A DNA stretch of 64,000 nucleotides from Rhodopirellula islandica (GCF_001027925.1 NZ_LECT01000030.1:54213-118212); one strand, 5' to 3'. Positions 7,873 to 18,435 are shown, counted from the first letter of the stretch. The notes: a model not told the origin generated them from the sequence alone. Made by a program: numbers and translations.

Positions 7873-9290
7873 GATCGCTCCTCCTTCGAAGCCGTTGCCG
7901 CCCCCGATGGCCGGTTCTTCGCATACCACTCGTGGAACGATTCTTTGGGAGGTTCAGGAAGGTCTCGGTCTTTGGCCCACGTGTTGAAACGATTGTGCGT
8001 TAGCGATTTCGGCAGCACCTTCAGACTGACTCGCCCGAAGTACCCCGCCGCAGCAAACAGCGTTGGGTTGCGGAACAAGAACGAAGCCGCTTTCATCGCC
8101 ATGCGTTTGTTCCAGGCAACCAAGCGTTTTCCCACCAAGACCTTTCGCCACGCCAGCAACTGGTGATGCAGTGGAATCTTGACGGGGCAAACGTCGGTGC
8201 ATGATCCGCACAAGCTGCAGGCAAAGGGCAAACTTTTGTGAGCCTTGGCATTTTTCGCGGGGCCCAGCACGCTACCGATCGGACCGGGAACGGTGGCCCG
8301 ATAGCTGTGCCCGCCACTGCGGCGATACACCGGGCAAGTGTTCATGCAAGCGCCGCAGCGGATGCAGTTCAAAGACTCACGAAAGGTTTTGCTGTCGCGA
8401 ATTTTCGAGCGACCGTTGTCGACCAACACGATGTGCAGTTCGCTGTTCTCGTCGCGGGGCCCGTGAAAGTGCGACGTGTAGCTGGTGATCGGCTGGCCGG
8501 TTGCACTGCGAGCAAGCAACCGAGTGAACACCGACAGGTCCTGGAACCGTGGCACCAACTTTTCGATGCCCATGCAAGCGATGTGAATTCGCGGCAAGGA
8601 AACGCCCAGGTCGGCGTTGCCTTCATTGGTGCAAACGACCAAACCGCCGGTGTCCGCGATCGCGAAATTGACGCCGGTGATTCCGACTTCACCGCTCAAA
8701 AACTTGCCCCGCAAGTGCCCCCGTGCGGCTTCGGTCAACACCTGTGGGTCCGACTCGCCAGCGCGTGTGCCGAGATGCTGATGAAAGGTGTCGCCGACTT
8801 CTTCTTTTTTGATGTGAATCGCCGGCAGCACAATGTGACTGGGAGTTTCGCCACGCAATTGCACGATGCGTTCGCCCAAATCCGTGTCGACGACCTCGAT
8901 GCCGTTGTCGATCAAGTATTCGTTCAGACCGCACTCCTCGGTCAACATCGATTTGCTCTTCACGATCCGAAGTGTGTCGTTGCGGCGAAGCAATTCCAAC
9001 ACAATGCGGTTGTGCTCTTCCGCGTCAGCCGCCCAGTGCACCACCGCTCCCAATCGAGTTGCATTGGCCTCGAACTGTTGCAGGTACTCGGGCAACTTTG
9101 CGATCGTATGATTCTTGATCGTCGACGCTTGCTCGCGGAGGTACTCCCACTCGGGAATCGATTGCGCTTGCTTGTCACGTTTGCTGCGAACGAACCACAA
9201 CGAATCATCATGCCAATGCGACCGAGGTTCATTGGTCACAAACTCACGAGCGGCACTCGGGTGATCGACGATGGGAAGAGTAGAGGTCAA
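7869..9290 (-). CDS. lutB: LutB, lactate utilization iron-sulfur protein
   Basis: The protein has 473 residues. A LUD domain (about 60-290) is followed by two ferredoxin-type cysteine clusters, CIRCGACMNTCP and CSLCGSCTDVCP, and a C-terminal helical region ending in the GAATASKEERS tail. This is the normal LutB architecture. Each cluster should hold a [4Fe-4S] centre that passes electrons from lactate. It sits between lutA (61-bp gap) and lutC (4-nt overlap). No lactate permease or LutR regulator was recognised nearby; the GntP-type permease at 13179 could serve uptake, but this is only a guess. Confidence 0.95.
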   Translation of the reverse strand: MTSTLPIVDHPSAAREFVTNEPRSHWHDDSLWFVRSKRDKQAQSIPEWEYLREQASTIKNHTIAKLPEYLQQFEANATRLGAVVHWAADAEEHNRIVLELLRRNDTLRIVKSKSMLTEECGLNEYLIDNGIEVVDTDLGERIVQLRGETPSHIVLPAIHIKKEEVGDTFHQHLGTRAGESDPQVLTEAARGHLRGKFLSGEVGITGVNFAIADTGGLVVCTNEGNADLGVSLPRIHIACMGIEKLVPRFQDLSVFTRLLARSATGQPITSYTSHFHGPRDENSELHIVLVDNGRSKIRDSKTFRESLNCIRCGACMNTCPVYRRSGGHSYRATVPGPIGSVLGPAKNAKAHKSLPFACSLCGSCTDVCPVKIPLHHQLLAWRKVLVGKRLVAWNKRMAMKAASFLFRNPTLFAAAGYFGRVSLKVLPKSLTHNRFNTWAKDRDLPEPPKESFHEWYAKNRPSGAATASKEERS

Positions 9291-9351
9291 GAGAAGTCAC
9301 TTCGCTTTGGAATTCATTCAAACAAACAAGAACGCCGAAACCGTCAAACGG

Positions 9352-10146
9352 TCAGGGATTCGTCAACGCTGAGGAAGCTCGGTCGGCGTCGGGGGAACCT
9401 TCCTGCATCGCCTCCACCAACACCTCGGCAATGTGTTTGACCGACATCGGCATGTTGCGCCGGCGGATCAACCCACCCATGTGCATCAGACAGCTCATGT
9501 CACCGGCAATCATCACTTCACTGCCGGACGAGATGTGATCCGTCACGCGATCGATTCCCATCGCCACACTGGTCTCTCGTTCAGCAACCGCAAACGTCCC
9601 TCCAAAACCACAGCATTCGTCCACGCGGGTGAGTGACTTCAGCTCGATTCCATCCAGCGATTCCAGTAACAGCCGCATTTTGTCTTCCCGCGGCGTCATG
9701 TTTTCACTGCACGCGCCCAGCCGCAATTCTCGCAGGCCGTGGCAACTGGAGTGAATGCTCGCCGGCCGTGGATACCGTCCGGGAATCGATCGGACTCCCA
9801 GGCGATCCACAATGAACTCGCACAGCTCATACGTGTTTTCACGCAAATGCTGGAATTCGGTGTCATCGGGACCAAAGTAATCGGCGTAATGGTTCCGAAT
9901 CATCGACGCACAGCTGCCGGAGGGGCACACCACAGCGTCATACCCAGCAAACCGCTCCACCCACTGCTTGGCCACCGGAGCCGTTTCGGCATCGCATCCA
10001 GTGTTCGCCATTGGTTGCCCGCAACAGGTTTGCCCGGCGGGATACTCCACTTGGACCCCCAAGCGTTCCAGCAACGTCAATGTCGCGATCGCGACATCGG
10101 GAAAGAACTGGTCGATGTAGCAGGGAATGAACAGAGCAACAGACAT
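9352..10146 (-). CDS. lutA: LutA, CCG-domain lactate oxidation subunit
   Basis: The 264-residue protein begins MSVALFIPCYIDQFFP. It holds two CCG domains: GQTCCGQPMANTGCD near residue 40 and VDECCGFGGTFAVAE near 185, with SSCHGLRELRLG between. CCG-domain proteins bind Fe-S clusters, as in heterodisulfide reductase and glycolate oxidase subunits. With LutB and LutC it forms the L-lactate oxidising enzyme. It is the first gene of the lut operon. The 191 bp to the divergent ferredoxin-like gene should carry the operon promoter. Confidence 0.95.
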   Translation of the reverse strand: MSVALFIPCYIDQFFPDVAIATLTLLERLGVQVEYPAGQTCCGQPMANTGCDAETAPVAKQWVERFAGYDAVVCPSGSCASMIRNHYADYFGPDDTEFQHLRENTYELCEFIVDRLGVRSIPGRYPRPASIHSSCHGLRELRLGACSENMTPREDKMRLLLESLDGIELKSLTRVDECCGFGGTFAVAERETSVAMGIDRVTDHISSGSEVMIAGDMSCLMHMGGLIRRRNMPMSVKHIAEVLVEAMQEGSPDADRASSALTNP

Positions 10147-10337
10147 GCGAGGCTGGGCAAAAAGGCAGAAAAGAGGAAAATCGCGTGCGTGAGCAAACAG
10201 ATTGCGCTAACGCAGAGAGTATAGACTAACGGTCCAGGGCCGGAGAGAACGCCCTCCGCGGAAATGGTTCCGGTTGATTTGTCGCGTCTCAAGAGTCAGG
10301 ATGAAGTCGCGCCCCATTCGCCTCCTTCGGATGAAAC

Positions 10338-11351
10338 ATGATCTCCGCCGTCAAACCCACCACGTGCACGCTGGTTGTTTCCAAGGGACAATCTCGCAAT
10401 CCGGCCAAACGAGGGCTGGAATCGGCGATCGCACAGGCCGCGGGCCAGCTCGACGGCGTCGAGGTCATCATGGTGCCTCACTTGTACGATTTGCCCAAGG
10501 GTGGTGAATCCCTGGAACTGCTGCAAAAGATCGAGGGCGACCTGATCGTCTGCAGCTGGATCTTCTCGCGAGCCGCTCACTGGGTCCTGGACCGCAACGG
10601 GATCGGCGGGGCCACCGGCGAAGTCGAACTGGGGGCAGACGAAGACGACGAGGAAGAATTGTCGCTCCCAGACTCGGAATCCTCCGATTCAGCCGGCGAC
10701 GAGCCAGAAGCCGTCGACCGGGTGACCGACCTGTACCCTCGCCCCGACCGAACCATTCACTGCCTGGACCTGAAGGTCTCCGAGTCCGTGGACGATTTCA
10801 TCGGCGAAATCAAACGCATCCTGAACATCGCCGCCGAGCCCGATCAATCGCTGCCGATTGTCGGCGGAAAGATTGTCGAAGTCGATGAAACGACCAGCCG
10901 ACGTTGGTACCCGGTCATCGATTTCAGTCGCTGCACGAACTGCATGGAGTGCATCGACTTCTGCTTGTTCGGCGTCTACGGCGTGGATGGAGTCGAAAAC
11001 ATCTTGGTGGAGCAACCTGACAACTGCCGCAAAGGTTGCCCTGCCTGCAGTCGCGTGTGTCCCGAAAACGCGATCATTTTCCCACAGCACAAAGCCCCCG
11101 CGATCGCTGGTGCCGAGACCGAAGGCGACGAAGGTTTCAAGATCGACCTGTCGCAGTTGTTTGGTGCTCCCACCGACAAGGGCGACCCGATCGCCACCGC
11201 CGCCCGAGAACGCGATGAACAGTTGCTGCTCACCGGACGTGAGGCAGTTGGAATCGATGACAACCTGAAAAAGCGACAAGCTGCCTTGAGTGAGAAGCCC
11301 AAGGACAACCTGGATCGCTTGATCGATTCGCTGGACGAACTGGATCTGTAG
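10338..11351 (+). CDS. Ferredoxin-like protein with two [4Fe-4S] motifs
   Basis: The 337-residue protein has three parts. The first (1-90) resembles a flavodoxin-like or NAD-binding fold (VSKGQSRNPAKRGLE, EGDLIVCSWIFSRAAHW). Next comes a very acidic linker (about 95-135, rich in D, E and S). The third is a ferredoxin domain at about 200-250 with CTNCMECIDFC and CRKGCPACSRVCP, the last followed by PENAIIFP. It probably moves electrons in the cytoplasm. It is divergent from lutA, so a link to lactate oxidation is possible but not shown. The partner enzyme is unknown. Confidence 0.75.
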   Translation: MISAVKPTTCTLVVSKGQSRNPAKRGLESAIAQAAGQLDGVEVIMVPHLYDLPKGGESLELLQKIEGDLIVCSWIFSRAAHWVLDRNGIGGATGEVELGADEDDEEELSLPDSESSDSAGDEPEAVDRVTDLYPRPDRTIHCLDLKVSESVDDFIGEIKRILNIAAEPDQSLPIVGGKIVEVDETTSRRWYPVIDFSRCTNCMECIDFCLFGVYGVDGVENILVEQPDNCRKGCPACSRVCPENAIIFPQHKAPAIAGAETEGDEGFKIDLSQLFGAPTDKGDPIATAARERDEQLLLTGREAVGIDDNLKKRQAALSEKPKDNLDRLIDSLDELDL

Positions 11352-11477
11352 GCCGCAGCGGCGCCCCGCCCAAAGCAGGTGATGCACCGCACTTCGAAAC
11401 TGCACGACGTCTGCAAATGGGCGTGGCAGCGAGCCCGCCTCTCTTGCTTGGTCGAAAATATCCGATGAAAACCGGAG

Positions 11478-12902
11478 CTACGCTTGCGGTTCCGTCATCT
11501 TCCAAGGATCCAAGGCCTCGGTCAGAACGTCGTCGGCCAAGATTCCTTTTTCTTGGCACAGCTCGCGAATCGTTTGGCCAGACTTGAACGCTTCCTTGGC
11601 TAGCGCCGCGGCTTGTTCGTAGCCGATCAACGGGTTCAAGCTCGTGCACATCGAAAGGCTCTGCTCCACCGCGGCTTCGCAGGCTTCCTCGTTGGGTTCC
11701 ATGCCATCCAAGCAGAAATCGATGAAGGCGGTCACGCCACCGGCCAACAACTCAATGGATTCCAAGATGGTGTGAGCCATCACGGGCATCATGATGTTGA
11801 GCTGGAAGTTGCCGCCGCATCCGCCGCTGACCGTCATGCAGGTGTCGTTGCCGATCACACGCGCGGCGACCTGCATCAACGACTCGCACATCACCGGGTT
11901 GACCTTGCCGGGCATGATTGAACTCCCTGGTTGGCGAGTCGGCAATTTGACTTCATAGAAACCACAACGAGGGCCACTGCCCAACCAGCGAATGTTGTTC
12001 GCCAACCCGAGCATGGTTTGAGCGATGCATTTCAGCCCGCCGTGCGAATCGACCAACCCATCGCGATTGGCATTGCCTTCGAAGTGGTTGACCGCTTCGA
12101 TGAACGCGATCCCGGTTTGCTCGGACAAACTGGCTGCGACGCGGGCACCAAACTCAGGGTGCGTGTTGATCCCGCTGCCAACCGCCGTGCCACCAACCGG
12201 CAATTCCAAGACCGCGTCTCGGGCCGCTTCAGCGCGGGCGATCGACAATTCGACCTGTCTCGCAAAACCGCCAAACTCTTGCCCCAACCGCAACGGCGTT
12301 GCGTCCATCAGGTGAGTGCGTCCAATCTTGATGATCTTGTCCCAGGCCTGGGCTTTTTCCGTCAGCGACTCGTGCATGCGTCGTAACGCGGGCAGCAACC
12401 GATTTTCAATTTCATAGCCCGCGGCAACGTGAATCGCAGTCGGGAAAGTGTCGTTGGTCGATTGCCCCATGTTGATGTGATCATTGGGGTGAATCGACTT
12501 TGCCTCGGCCATCCGGTCGCCACCATCGATTTCGATCGCTCGATTGGACAGCACTTCATTGACATTCATGTTGCTGCTGGTGCCGCTGCCCGTTTGGAAC
12601 ACGTCCACGGGGAACTGGTCAGCAAGCTGCCCAGCAGCGACTTCTTTGGCCGCCGACAACATCGATTCGACTTGTCCATCGCTGAGCGGGTTCTTGCCAG
12701 AACCGGTCAGTTTTCCGAGATCACGGTTCGCGATCCCACACGCCAATTTGACGCGTCCCATCGCGGCGATCATCGACGGGGGGAGCTGCCATCCGCTGAC
12801 GGGAAAGTTCTCGACCGCACGTTGAGTCTGGGCACCGTAGTAAGCGTTTTGCGGCACGCGGACTTCGCCCATCGAGTCGCGTTCGGTTCGAAAATCGGTC
12901 AT
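11478..12902 (-). CDS. fumC: Class II fumarate hydratase
   Basis: The 474-residue protein begins MTDFRTERDSMGEVRVPQ, the usual FumC start. The fumarase/aspartase signature GSSIMPGKVNP lies near residue 320, and TGSGTSSNMNVNEV and GRTHLMDATPLRLGQE are the other active-site segments. The length matches the family (about 460-470). It interconverts fumarate and L-malate in the citric acid cycle. It is divergent from the GntP-type permease, with 276 bp between starts. Confidence 0.95.
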   Translation of the reverse strand: MTDFRTERDSMGEVRVPQNAYYGAQTQRAVENFPVSGWQLPPSMIAAMGRVKLACGIANRDLGKLTGSGKNPLSDGQVESMLSAAKEVAAGQLADQFPVDVFQTGSGTSSNMNVNEVLSNRAIEIDGGDRMAEAKSIHPNDHINMGQSTNDTFPTAIHVAAGYEIENRLLPALRRMHESLTEKAQAWDKIIKIGRTHLMDATPLRLGQEFGGFARQVELSIARAEAARDAVLELPVGGTAVGSGINTHPEFGARVAASLSEQTGIAFIEAVNHFEGNANRDGLVDSHGGLKCIAQTMLGLANNIRWLGSGPRCGFYEVKLPTRQPGSSIMPGKVNPVMCESLMQVAARVIGNDTCMTVSGGCGGNFQLNIMMPVMAHTILESIELLAGGVTAFIDFCLDGMEPNEEACEAAVEQSLSMCTSLNPLIGYEQAAALAKEAFKSGQTIRELCQEKGILADDVLTEALDPWKMTEPQA

Positions 12903-13178
12903 GGCGTGGTTGGATCAACTGAGAGTGAAACGGGTCATCAAAAGCAAAAAACCGTCGGGACAACCATCCTAGCAATCCACCCAAACGGCGCGAACGACGC
13001 CCGAAACCCAAACTCAGCGATGGTTTCTGCTACGATCTGACGCTCGGTCGAAACGTAGGGAATGAATCGCACCACACAGCGACCGAAACTGGGTGGCAAA
13101 CTGCCTTCCCTGAAACTTTGGTCCTTCAAATCGACATTGGATACGAACCGGATGATGCCTTGGGATAATGGGTCGGCG

Positions 13179-15044
13179 ATGAAACGCTTGGCCGCTTGTT
13201 TAGGTCTGTTCTCACTCGCGATTTTTGCTGGCGATGCTTTTGCCGCGGATGCCGCCTTGGACGCGGGCCAGCAAGCGACGGAATCGATCTCGATGACGCC
13301 CATTTGGATGGTTTTGGCCGGCATCGTCAGCGTGCTGGCGATGATCATCGGGTTGAAACTCAATGCCTTCCTGGCGTTGATCATCTCGGCACTGTTCGTC
13401 AGCCTGTTGGTGGGCTTTCAAACCGATGCCGACGCGGGCACTCGGATGAATGCCGTGGTGTCCGCCTTCGGAAGTTCCGCAGGCGGGGTGGGCATCGTCA
13501 TCGCGATGGCCGCGATCATCGGCAAATGCATGCTGGACAGCGGGTCCGCGGACCGAATCGTTCGCACCGCGGTCGGAATCACCGGAGAAAAAAAAGCCTC
13601 CCTGGGCCTGATGATCAGCGGTTTCATCCTGGCCGTGCCGGTGTTCTTTGACACCGTCTTTTACCTCCTCGTTCCGCTCGCTCGCAGCCTTCACAAACGA
13701 ACTCAATCCCATTACCTGCGGTACTTGATGGCAATCGCCACGGGCGGGGCGATCACGCACACCTTGGTACCGCCGACCCCCGGCCCCTTGCTGGTCTCCG
13801 CGATCTTGGGCGTGGACATTGGAATGATGATGGCAGTCGGGGCCGCGGTCGCGATTCCCTCCGCAATCCTGGGCCTCCTTTTCTCGGTCATCGTCGATAA
13901 AAAGATGCCGGTGCCGATGCGTCCGCTGGGCGCCAACGAAGACAAACACGAACCCTTGGCCGAAGCACAACTGCCGTCGCTGTGGTCGTCCATGCTGCCG
14001 GTGGTTCTGCCTGTCGCTTTGATCGGTGCCGGGACCCTGGCGACGACCTTGGCCGACAAAGAAGATCGCGCGGCCATCGCCGCGGCCGACATTGAAAGCT
14101 TTGAACTGCTGAGCGAAAAATTTGTGAACGCCAGCGAAATGTCACCCGCCGGACGATTGGTCGGCAGCTCCAAACTGACCGACGAACAACGTCAAACGCT
14201 CAAGACACCGCCCACCAGCCCCGAACAAGAATCCCTGTTTTTGGCTGCCATGAACGAGGCGTTGCTCGACCCCGATTTCTACGACGCGGATGCGTTTGAC
14301 GACGTCGAGATCCCCGAGGTCAGCAGCAAACTCATGGCCGCCGATCAACTTCGCATGAAGCCGGTCGATCGCCGCCGCATGAACCGTGCCCTGTTGGACT
14401 CGGCCTACCCTGAACTGCTGGCCCCGCATCGCTGGGACACTTCGATGCGAAAGACCGCCAATTCACTGGGGCTGTGGAGCAACCCCAACTTTGCGTTGTT
14501 GCTGGCCGCTTTGTCAGCCATCCTGACCTTCAAGATTGTCCGCCAATTGTCCTGGCGAGAAGTCGGCGTGGACGTGGAAGAATCGTTGATGAGCGGCGGC
14601 GTCATTATCCTGATCACCGCCGCCGGCGGTGCTTTTGGAGCGATGCTCAGTGCGACCAACATCGCGGACACGATCCAACAGTTCTTCGAAGGCCGTGAAG
14701 CCGCGGGACTCGCAATTCTCTTGCTGGCCTGGTCGATTTCCGCGGTCTTGAAAGTGGCCCAAGGCAGCAGCACCGTCGCCATGATCATCGGCGCCGGAAT
14801 GATGGCTGCCATCCTTGGTGAACAACAGCCTCCGTTCCACTTGGTTTACGTTGCGACCGCCGTGGGCAGCGGATCACTGATGGGCAGCTGGATGAACGAC
14901 AGCGGTTTCTGGGTGTTCACCAAAATGGGTGGCCTGACCGAAGGTGAATCGCTGCGAAGCTGGACGCCGCTGCTGGCCACACTCTCGATCGGTGGCTTGG
15001 TCACCACGATCATCCTCAGCCAAGTCATCCCAATGGCTGGCTGA
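13179..15044 (+). CDS. GntP-family permease with a large insert
   Basis: The 621-residue protein starts at MKRLAACLGLFSLAIFAGDA. An earlier ATG at 13062 adds 39 unlike residues. The family segments are visible: ALIISALFVSLLVG, GFILAVPVFFDTVFYLL, THTLVPPTPGPLLVSAILGV and, near the end, GSGSLMGSWMNDSGFWVF. GntP carriers take up gluconate or other hydroxy-acids, usually with about 450 residues. Here an extra hydrophilic stretch of about 150 residues (roughly 285-435, from DKEDRAAIAAADIESFE to WDTSMRKTANSLG) splits the membrane domain, and the N-terminus looks like a cleavable signal peptide. Substrate unknown; the nearby fumC makes a dicarboxylate or hydroxy-acid possible. Confidence 0.85.
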   Translation: MKRLAACLGLFSLAIFAGDAFAADAALDAGQQATESISMTPIWMVLAGIVSVLAMIIGLKLNAFLALIISALFVSLLVGFQTDADAGTRMNAVVSAFGSSAGGVGIVIAMAAIIGKCMLDSGSADRIVRTAVGITGEKKASLGLMISGFILAVPVFFDTVFYLLVPLARSLHKRTQSHYLRYLMAIATGGAITHTLVPPTPGPLLVSAILGVDIGMMMAVGAAVAIPSAILGLLFSVIVDKKMPVPMRPLGANEDKHEPLAEAQLPSLWSSMLPVVLPVALIGAGTLATTLADKEDRAAIAAADIESFELLSEKFVNASEMSPAGRLVGSSKLTDEQRQTLKTPPTSPEQESLFLAAMNEALLDPDFYDADAFDDVEIPEVSSKLMAADQLRMKPVDRRRMNRALLDSAYPELLAPHRWDTSMRKTANSLGLWSNPNFALLLAALSAILTFKIVRQLSWREVGVDVEESLMSGGVIILITAAGGAFGAMLSATNIADTIQQFFEGREAAGLAILLLAWSISAVLKVAQGSSTVAMIIGAGMMAAILGEQQPPFHLVYVATAVGSGSLMGSWMNDSGFWVFTKMGGLTEGESLRSWTPLLATLSIGGLVTTIILSQVIPMAG

Positions 15045-15089
15045 GGTGCGATGGCCAGCTGGATGTATGATGGCCTTCCCAGGCCGTCG

Positions 15090-15383
15090 AAGCAGGTCTA
15101 GGTGAGCCGTTTAGGCGTCAGCCTGGGCTGCAAAATGTTTGGGCTTGTGGCGGCCATGCGTTTGCACAAGTTTCCATCCCGCTAGGGATATCAGAGGGTA
15201 GCCGTCGGCAAGCGATCGCGCCACCGATGGACACGCCCCCCACGGCGGGATGGAGAGTTGATGGAAGCTCGTTTTCCGGGGGTACGCTGCTACGCAGCAA
15301 CCCCCGGCTACCATCTGAAATCCCTACCGGGATGAAGAAAGACAGAAGCCGGAAGAAAAATTGCATTCGCTATCGGAACGCCA
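15090..15383. repeat. Composite palindromic repeat, copy 2, between convergent gntP-like and rny
   Basis: It begins AAGCAGGTC followed directly by GTGAGCCGTTTAGGCG, a family A arm with an internal deletion. TTCCATCCCGCTAGGGAT at 15172 pairs with ATCCCTACCGGGATGAA near 15320-15336. The core is inverted relative to copy 1: GGTAGCCGTCGGCAAGCG here equals the complement of 871-891. The right end (TTGCATTCGCTATCGGAACG) is the inverse of 670-690 in copy 1. It stops five bases before the rny stop codon. Confidence 0.8.
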
Positions 15384-15387
15384 ATTC

Positions 15388-16956
15388 TTACTTCGCGGTG
15401 TTGGTGAAGCGAGCTTCGCGGACCACGGTGACTTTGATTTCACCGGGGTAGGTCAGTTCCTTTTCGAACGTCGAGGCGATGTCGCGGCAGATCGCAGCGG
15501 CTCGTTCGTCGCTGACCTGTTGGCTGCCGACCATCACTCGCAATTCGCGCCCCGCCGAGATGGCGTAGGCCTGCTGCACGCCATCAAAACGTTGAGCGAT
15601 CGATTCCAGCTCTTCCATGCGCTTGACGTAACGTTCCAGCGATTCACGACGGGCACCGGGCCGAGACGCACTGCAGGCATCGGCGGTGGCGACCAACATC
15701 GTGTAAGGAAACTCCGTCACGATTTCGTCGTGGTGGCCCTTGGCGGCATGCACCACTTCATCGTTCTCTTTGCTGCGACGCAGCAGGTCAGCACCGATCT
15801 TGGGGTGACCACCTTCCAGTTCGTGATCGGCGGCTTTTCCGATGTCGTGCAGCAACCCACAACGACGCGCCAAATCCCCATCCAGACCAATCATTTCAGC
15901 CATCATGCCGGCCAGAAACGCCACTTCCACGCTGTGCCGCAACACGTTCTGGCTGTAAGAGGTTCGGAAGTGCAGCCGCCCAAGCATTTCAATTACGCGA
16001 TCATGCAACCCCGACACGTTGACTTCGCTGGCAGCCTCCTGCCCCTTTTGCAAGATGAACGACTGGATCTCTTTGCCAGCCTGCTCGACCGTTTCCTCAA
16101 TCTTCGATGGATGAATCCGGCCGTCGGCGATCAGTTTTTCGAGTGACATCCGCGCCACCTCACGGCGGACCGGATCAAAGCCACTGACCACGACCACACC
16201 AGGGGTGTCATCGATGATCAGATCCACACCGGTGGCTTTTTCAAACGCTCGAATGTTGCGACCTTCGCGGCCGATGATCCGGCCCTTCATGTCATCGGTC
16301 GGCACCCCCACGGTGCTGGTGGTCGTGTCGGCGGTGTGCACCGACGCGTAACGCTGCATCGCCGTCAACAACATTTCGCGAGCCTGGGCGTCGACGCGTC
16401 GGGCCAACTCACGCTGATGCTTCAACACCGTCGAACCGATTTCGTGTTCGAGGTCTTGCCGCAACGACTGCATCAATTTCTCAGCGGCTTGCTCTTCTGT
16501 CATGCCACTGACCTTCTCGAGTGCCCGCTGGCTTTCTTGAACCAAACGATCCAGTTCGGCACGTTGCTCGGTCAGATTTCGCATTTGCGCGGCGAGACGC
16601 GTTTGGCTGCTTTCCAAACCACGCTGGGCTTTGCGCAAGGACTCTTGACCGGAGGCCAACTGGTCTTCGCGAGCATCCAGTTTGCGATCGCGAATTTGTT
16701 CCGTTTCGCGCATCGCTGCCACTTCGCGATCTGCATTGGCCTTGATAGCCAATGCGTTTTCGCGAGCGTCGACGATGATTTGATTGCCTCGTGTTTCAGC
16801 TTCTCGGCGTGCGGTTTCGAGAACCGCTTCGGCTTCGGCCTCAAGCCGTTCGCGGCGTTTGACGGCCTGACGCTGGATGAAGGCCAGGACGGCAGCAATA
16901 CCGAGGAAAAAGAAGAAGAGGCAATAAAGGATGGTGGAGGCGAGTTGCGGATTCAT
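15388..16956 (-). CDS. rny: Ribonuclease Y
   Basis: The 522-residue protein has one N-terminal membrane anchor ([19 protein letters not shown]), a long charged coiled coil (about 30-200) and a KH domain with [19 protein letters not shown]. The HD domain carries [18 protein letters not shown], and the end, [17 protein letters not shown], is typical. This is the full RNase Y architecture at normal length. It starts mRNA decay by endonucleolytic cuts at the membrane. The gene is convergent with the GntP-type permease, and the composite repeat lies directly beyond its stop. Confidence 0.96.
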   Translation of the reverse strand: MNPQLASTILYCLFFFFLGIAAVLAFIQRQAVKRRERLEAEAEAVLETARREAETRGNQIIVDARENALAIKANADREVAAMRETEQIRDRKLDAREDQLASGQESLRKAQRGLESSQTRLAAQMRNLTEQRAELDRLVQESQRALEKVSGMTEEQAAEKLMQSLRQDLEHEIGSTVLKHQRELARRVDAQAREMLLTAMQRYASVHTADTTTSTVGVPTDDMKGRIIGREGRNIRAFEKATGVDLIIDDTPGVVVVSGFDPVRREVARMSLEKLIADGRIHPSKIEETVEQAGKEIQSFILQKGQEAASEVNVSGLHDRVIEMLGRLHFRTSYSQNVLRHSVEVAFLAGMMAEMIGLDGDLARRCGLLHDIGKAADHELEGGHPKIGADLLRRSKENDEVVHAAKGHHDEIVTEFPYTMLVATADACSASRPGARRESLERYVKRMEELESIAQRFDGVQQAYAISAGRELRVMVGSQQVSDERAAAICRDIASTFEKELTYPGEIKVTVVREARFTNTAK

Positions 16957-17238
16957 TAGATTCTCGAAGCCGCTTGTTCATCCCAGGCGTGCACCGAAGG
17001 TCGAGGTGGTGCAAAACGCCTTGCTTCACACATGATCGCAGCGACACCGGGTTGGCAAACAGAACGCCAACGGTCGCAAAGCGAGGGAACAGCAGATAAA
17101 TTATCAGCCACATGAGCAAAACGTCCAATGCAAAGCACGGGATTGAAAGCGGTGGTGTTAAGACGGAATCGCGAGTGTAACCGACCCAACTGACGCAGGA
17201 AACGGACACGAGCCCCTTGGACGCCCCCATACCACCAA

Positions 17239-18435
17239 ATGATCGGCCACGTGCATCCACCCCATCCCGACGAGCCCTCCCATTTCAACGCGACCGCCCA
17301 CTGGCGGTCCTTGCAGGATGCGATTCGCACTTCGTGGCCCAACCGGCACGGCCGATCCTCCGACGTCGCAACCCTGGTCGGGTGCAGCGGCGGTGCGGAC
17401 AGCGTCGCGCTGATTCGACTGCTCGCGGAACTGTGGGCGGAGGACTCCGCTGCGATCAATACCACGGAGCCAAACCGGACTCGCGTCACCGCCCCGTTGA
17501 TCGTTGCCCATTGCAACCATGGCCTTCGCGGCAAAGAATCCGATGCCGACGAAGCATTCGTCCGTGAACTCTGCCAGCAACTGCAATTGCCCTGCGTGAC
17601 ACATTCCGTTCGCCAGCCGAACGAAACCGCCGCTTCACGCCCAGCCAGCGACGAACGCACCTTGCGTCAAATCCGTCGTGAATTTTTCCAACAAACAGCG
17701 CAGCAACATGGCTGCCGGTACGTGGCGTTGGCTCATTCTGCCGACGACCAAGCGGAAACAATGCTGCACCATTTCATTCGCGGCACAGGCCCCCTGGGGT
17801 TGGCCGGCATCGCCGAAACATCGGACCTGGACACGGACCTGGTTGTGCGGCGTCCGCTTCTCCAAGTCCGTCGCGAAACGCTGCGAGCAGGGCTTCGTGA
17901 AATCGGACAACCCTGGCGGGAAGACGCCAGCAACCAACTCACTCACTACACCCGCAACTGGCTTCGGCACGATGTGCTGCCACTGATTGAGGACCGGTAC
18001 CCAACCGCGGTTGAGGCAATTCACCGCGCCGCTCAACTGCAACGCGAAACGAATGAGATGATGCGTCGACTGGCTCACCGCTGGCTGGAAATGCACACTG
18101 AGTTGGGTGAAAATCAATGGATCGTTCACACGCGGCGATTGGCAACCCCCACCCAAGCCCACTCACACAACCGTGAGGTGGCAACCATTCAGGACTGGAT
18201 GACCGAGCGTCCGATCATCGTCACGGCGAGCCAATTGGCATGGGACCAACTGGGTTGGCCGCGAGGCTCCATGACGATGGAACATTGGCAGCGACTGGCG
18301 ATGCTTGCGTGTGCAGCGACCATGACACCCCCACCCTCCGATTCCATCAACCATACCGGCCCTTTTCCTGGAGGGATCTTCCTGGATCAGCAAATGGATT
18401 GCCTGGTCTTGCGGTGCCCAAGCCCCGCCAACTGA
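17239..18435 (+). CDS. tilS: tRNA(Ile)-lysidine synthase
   Basis: The 398-residue protein has the PP-loop VGCSGGADSVALIRLL near residue 47, then VAHCNHGLRGKESDADEAFV and ALAHSADDQAETMLHHFIRG. LLQVRRETLRAGL and NWLRHDVLPLIEDRYP complete the TilS N-terminal domain. The enzyme uses ATP and lysine to modify C34 of the CAU-anticodon tRNA so that it reads AUA. The C-terminal region is short and diverged. It stands alone; the 282 bp upstream, back to rny, show no other feature. Confidence 0.92.
   Translation: MIGHVHPPHPDEPSHFNATAHWRSLQDAIRTSWPNRHGRSSDVATLVGCSGGADSVALIRLLAELWAEDSAAINTTEPNRTRVTAPLIVAHCNHGLRGKESDADEAFVRELCQQLQLPCVTHSVRQPNETAASRPASDERTLRQIRREFFQQTAQQHGCRYVALAHSADDQAETMLHHFIRGTGPLGLAGIAETSDLDTDLVVRRPLLQVRRETLRAGLREIGQPWREDASNQLTHYTRNWLRHDVLPLIEDRYPTAVEAIHRAAQLQRETNEMMRRLAHRWLEMHTELGENQWIVHTRRLATPTQAHSHNREVATIQDWMTERPIIVTASQLAWDQLGWPRGSMTMEHWQRLAMLACAATMTPPPSDSINHTGPFPGGIFLDQQMDCLVLRCPSPAN

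Noticed and set aside
8238..9440. 400-codon plus-strand frame opposite lutB
   Set aside because: It is the complement of lutB and has no credible start or motif.
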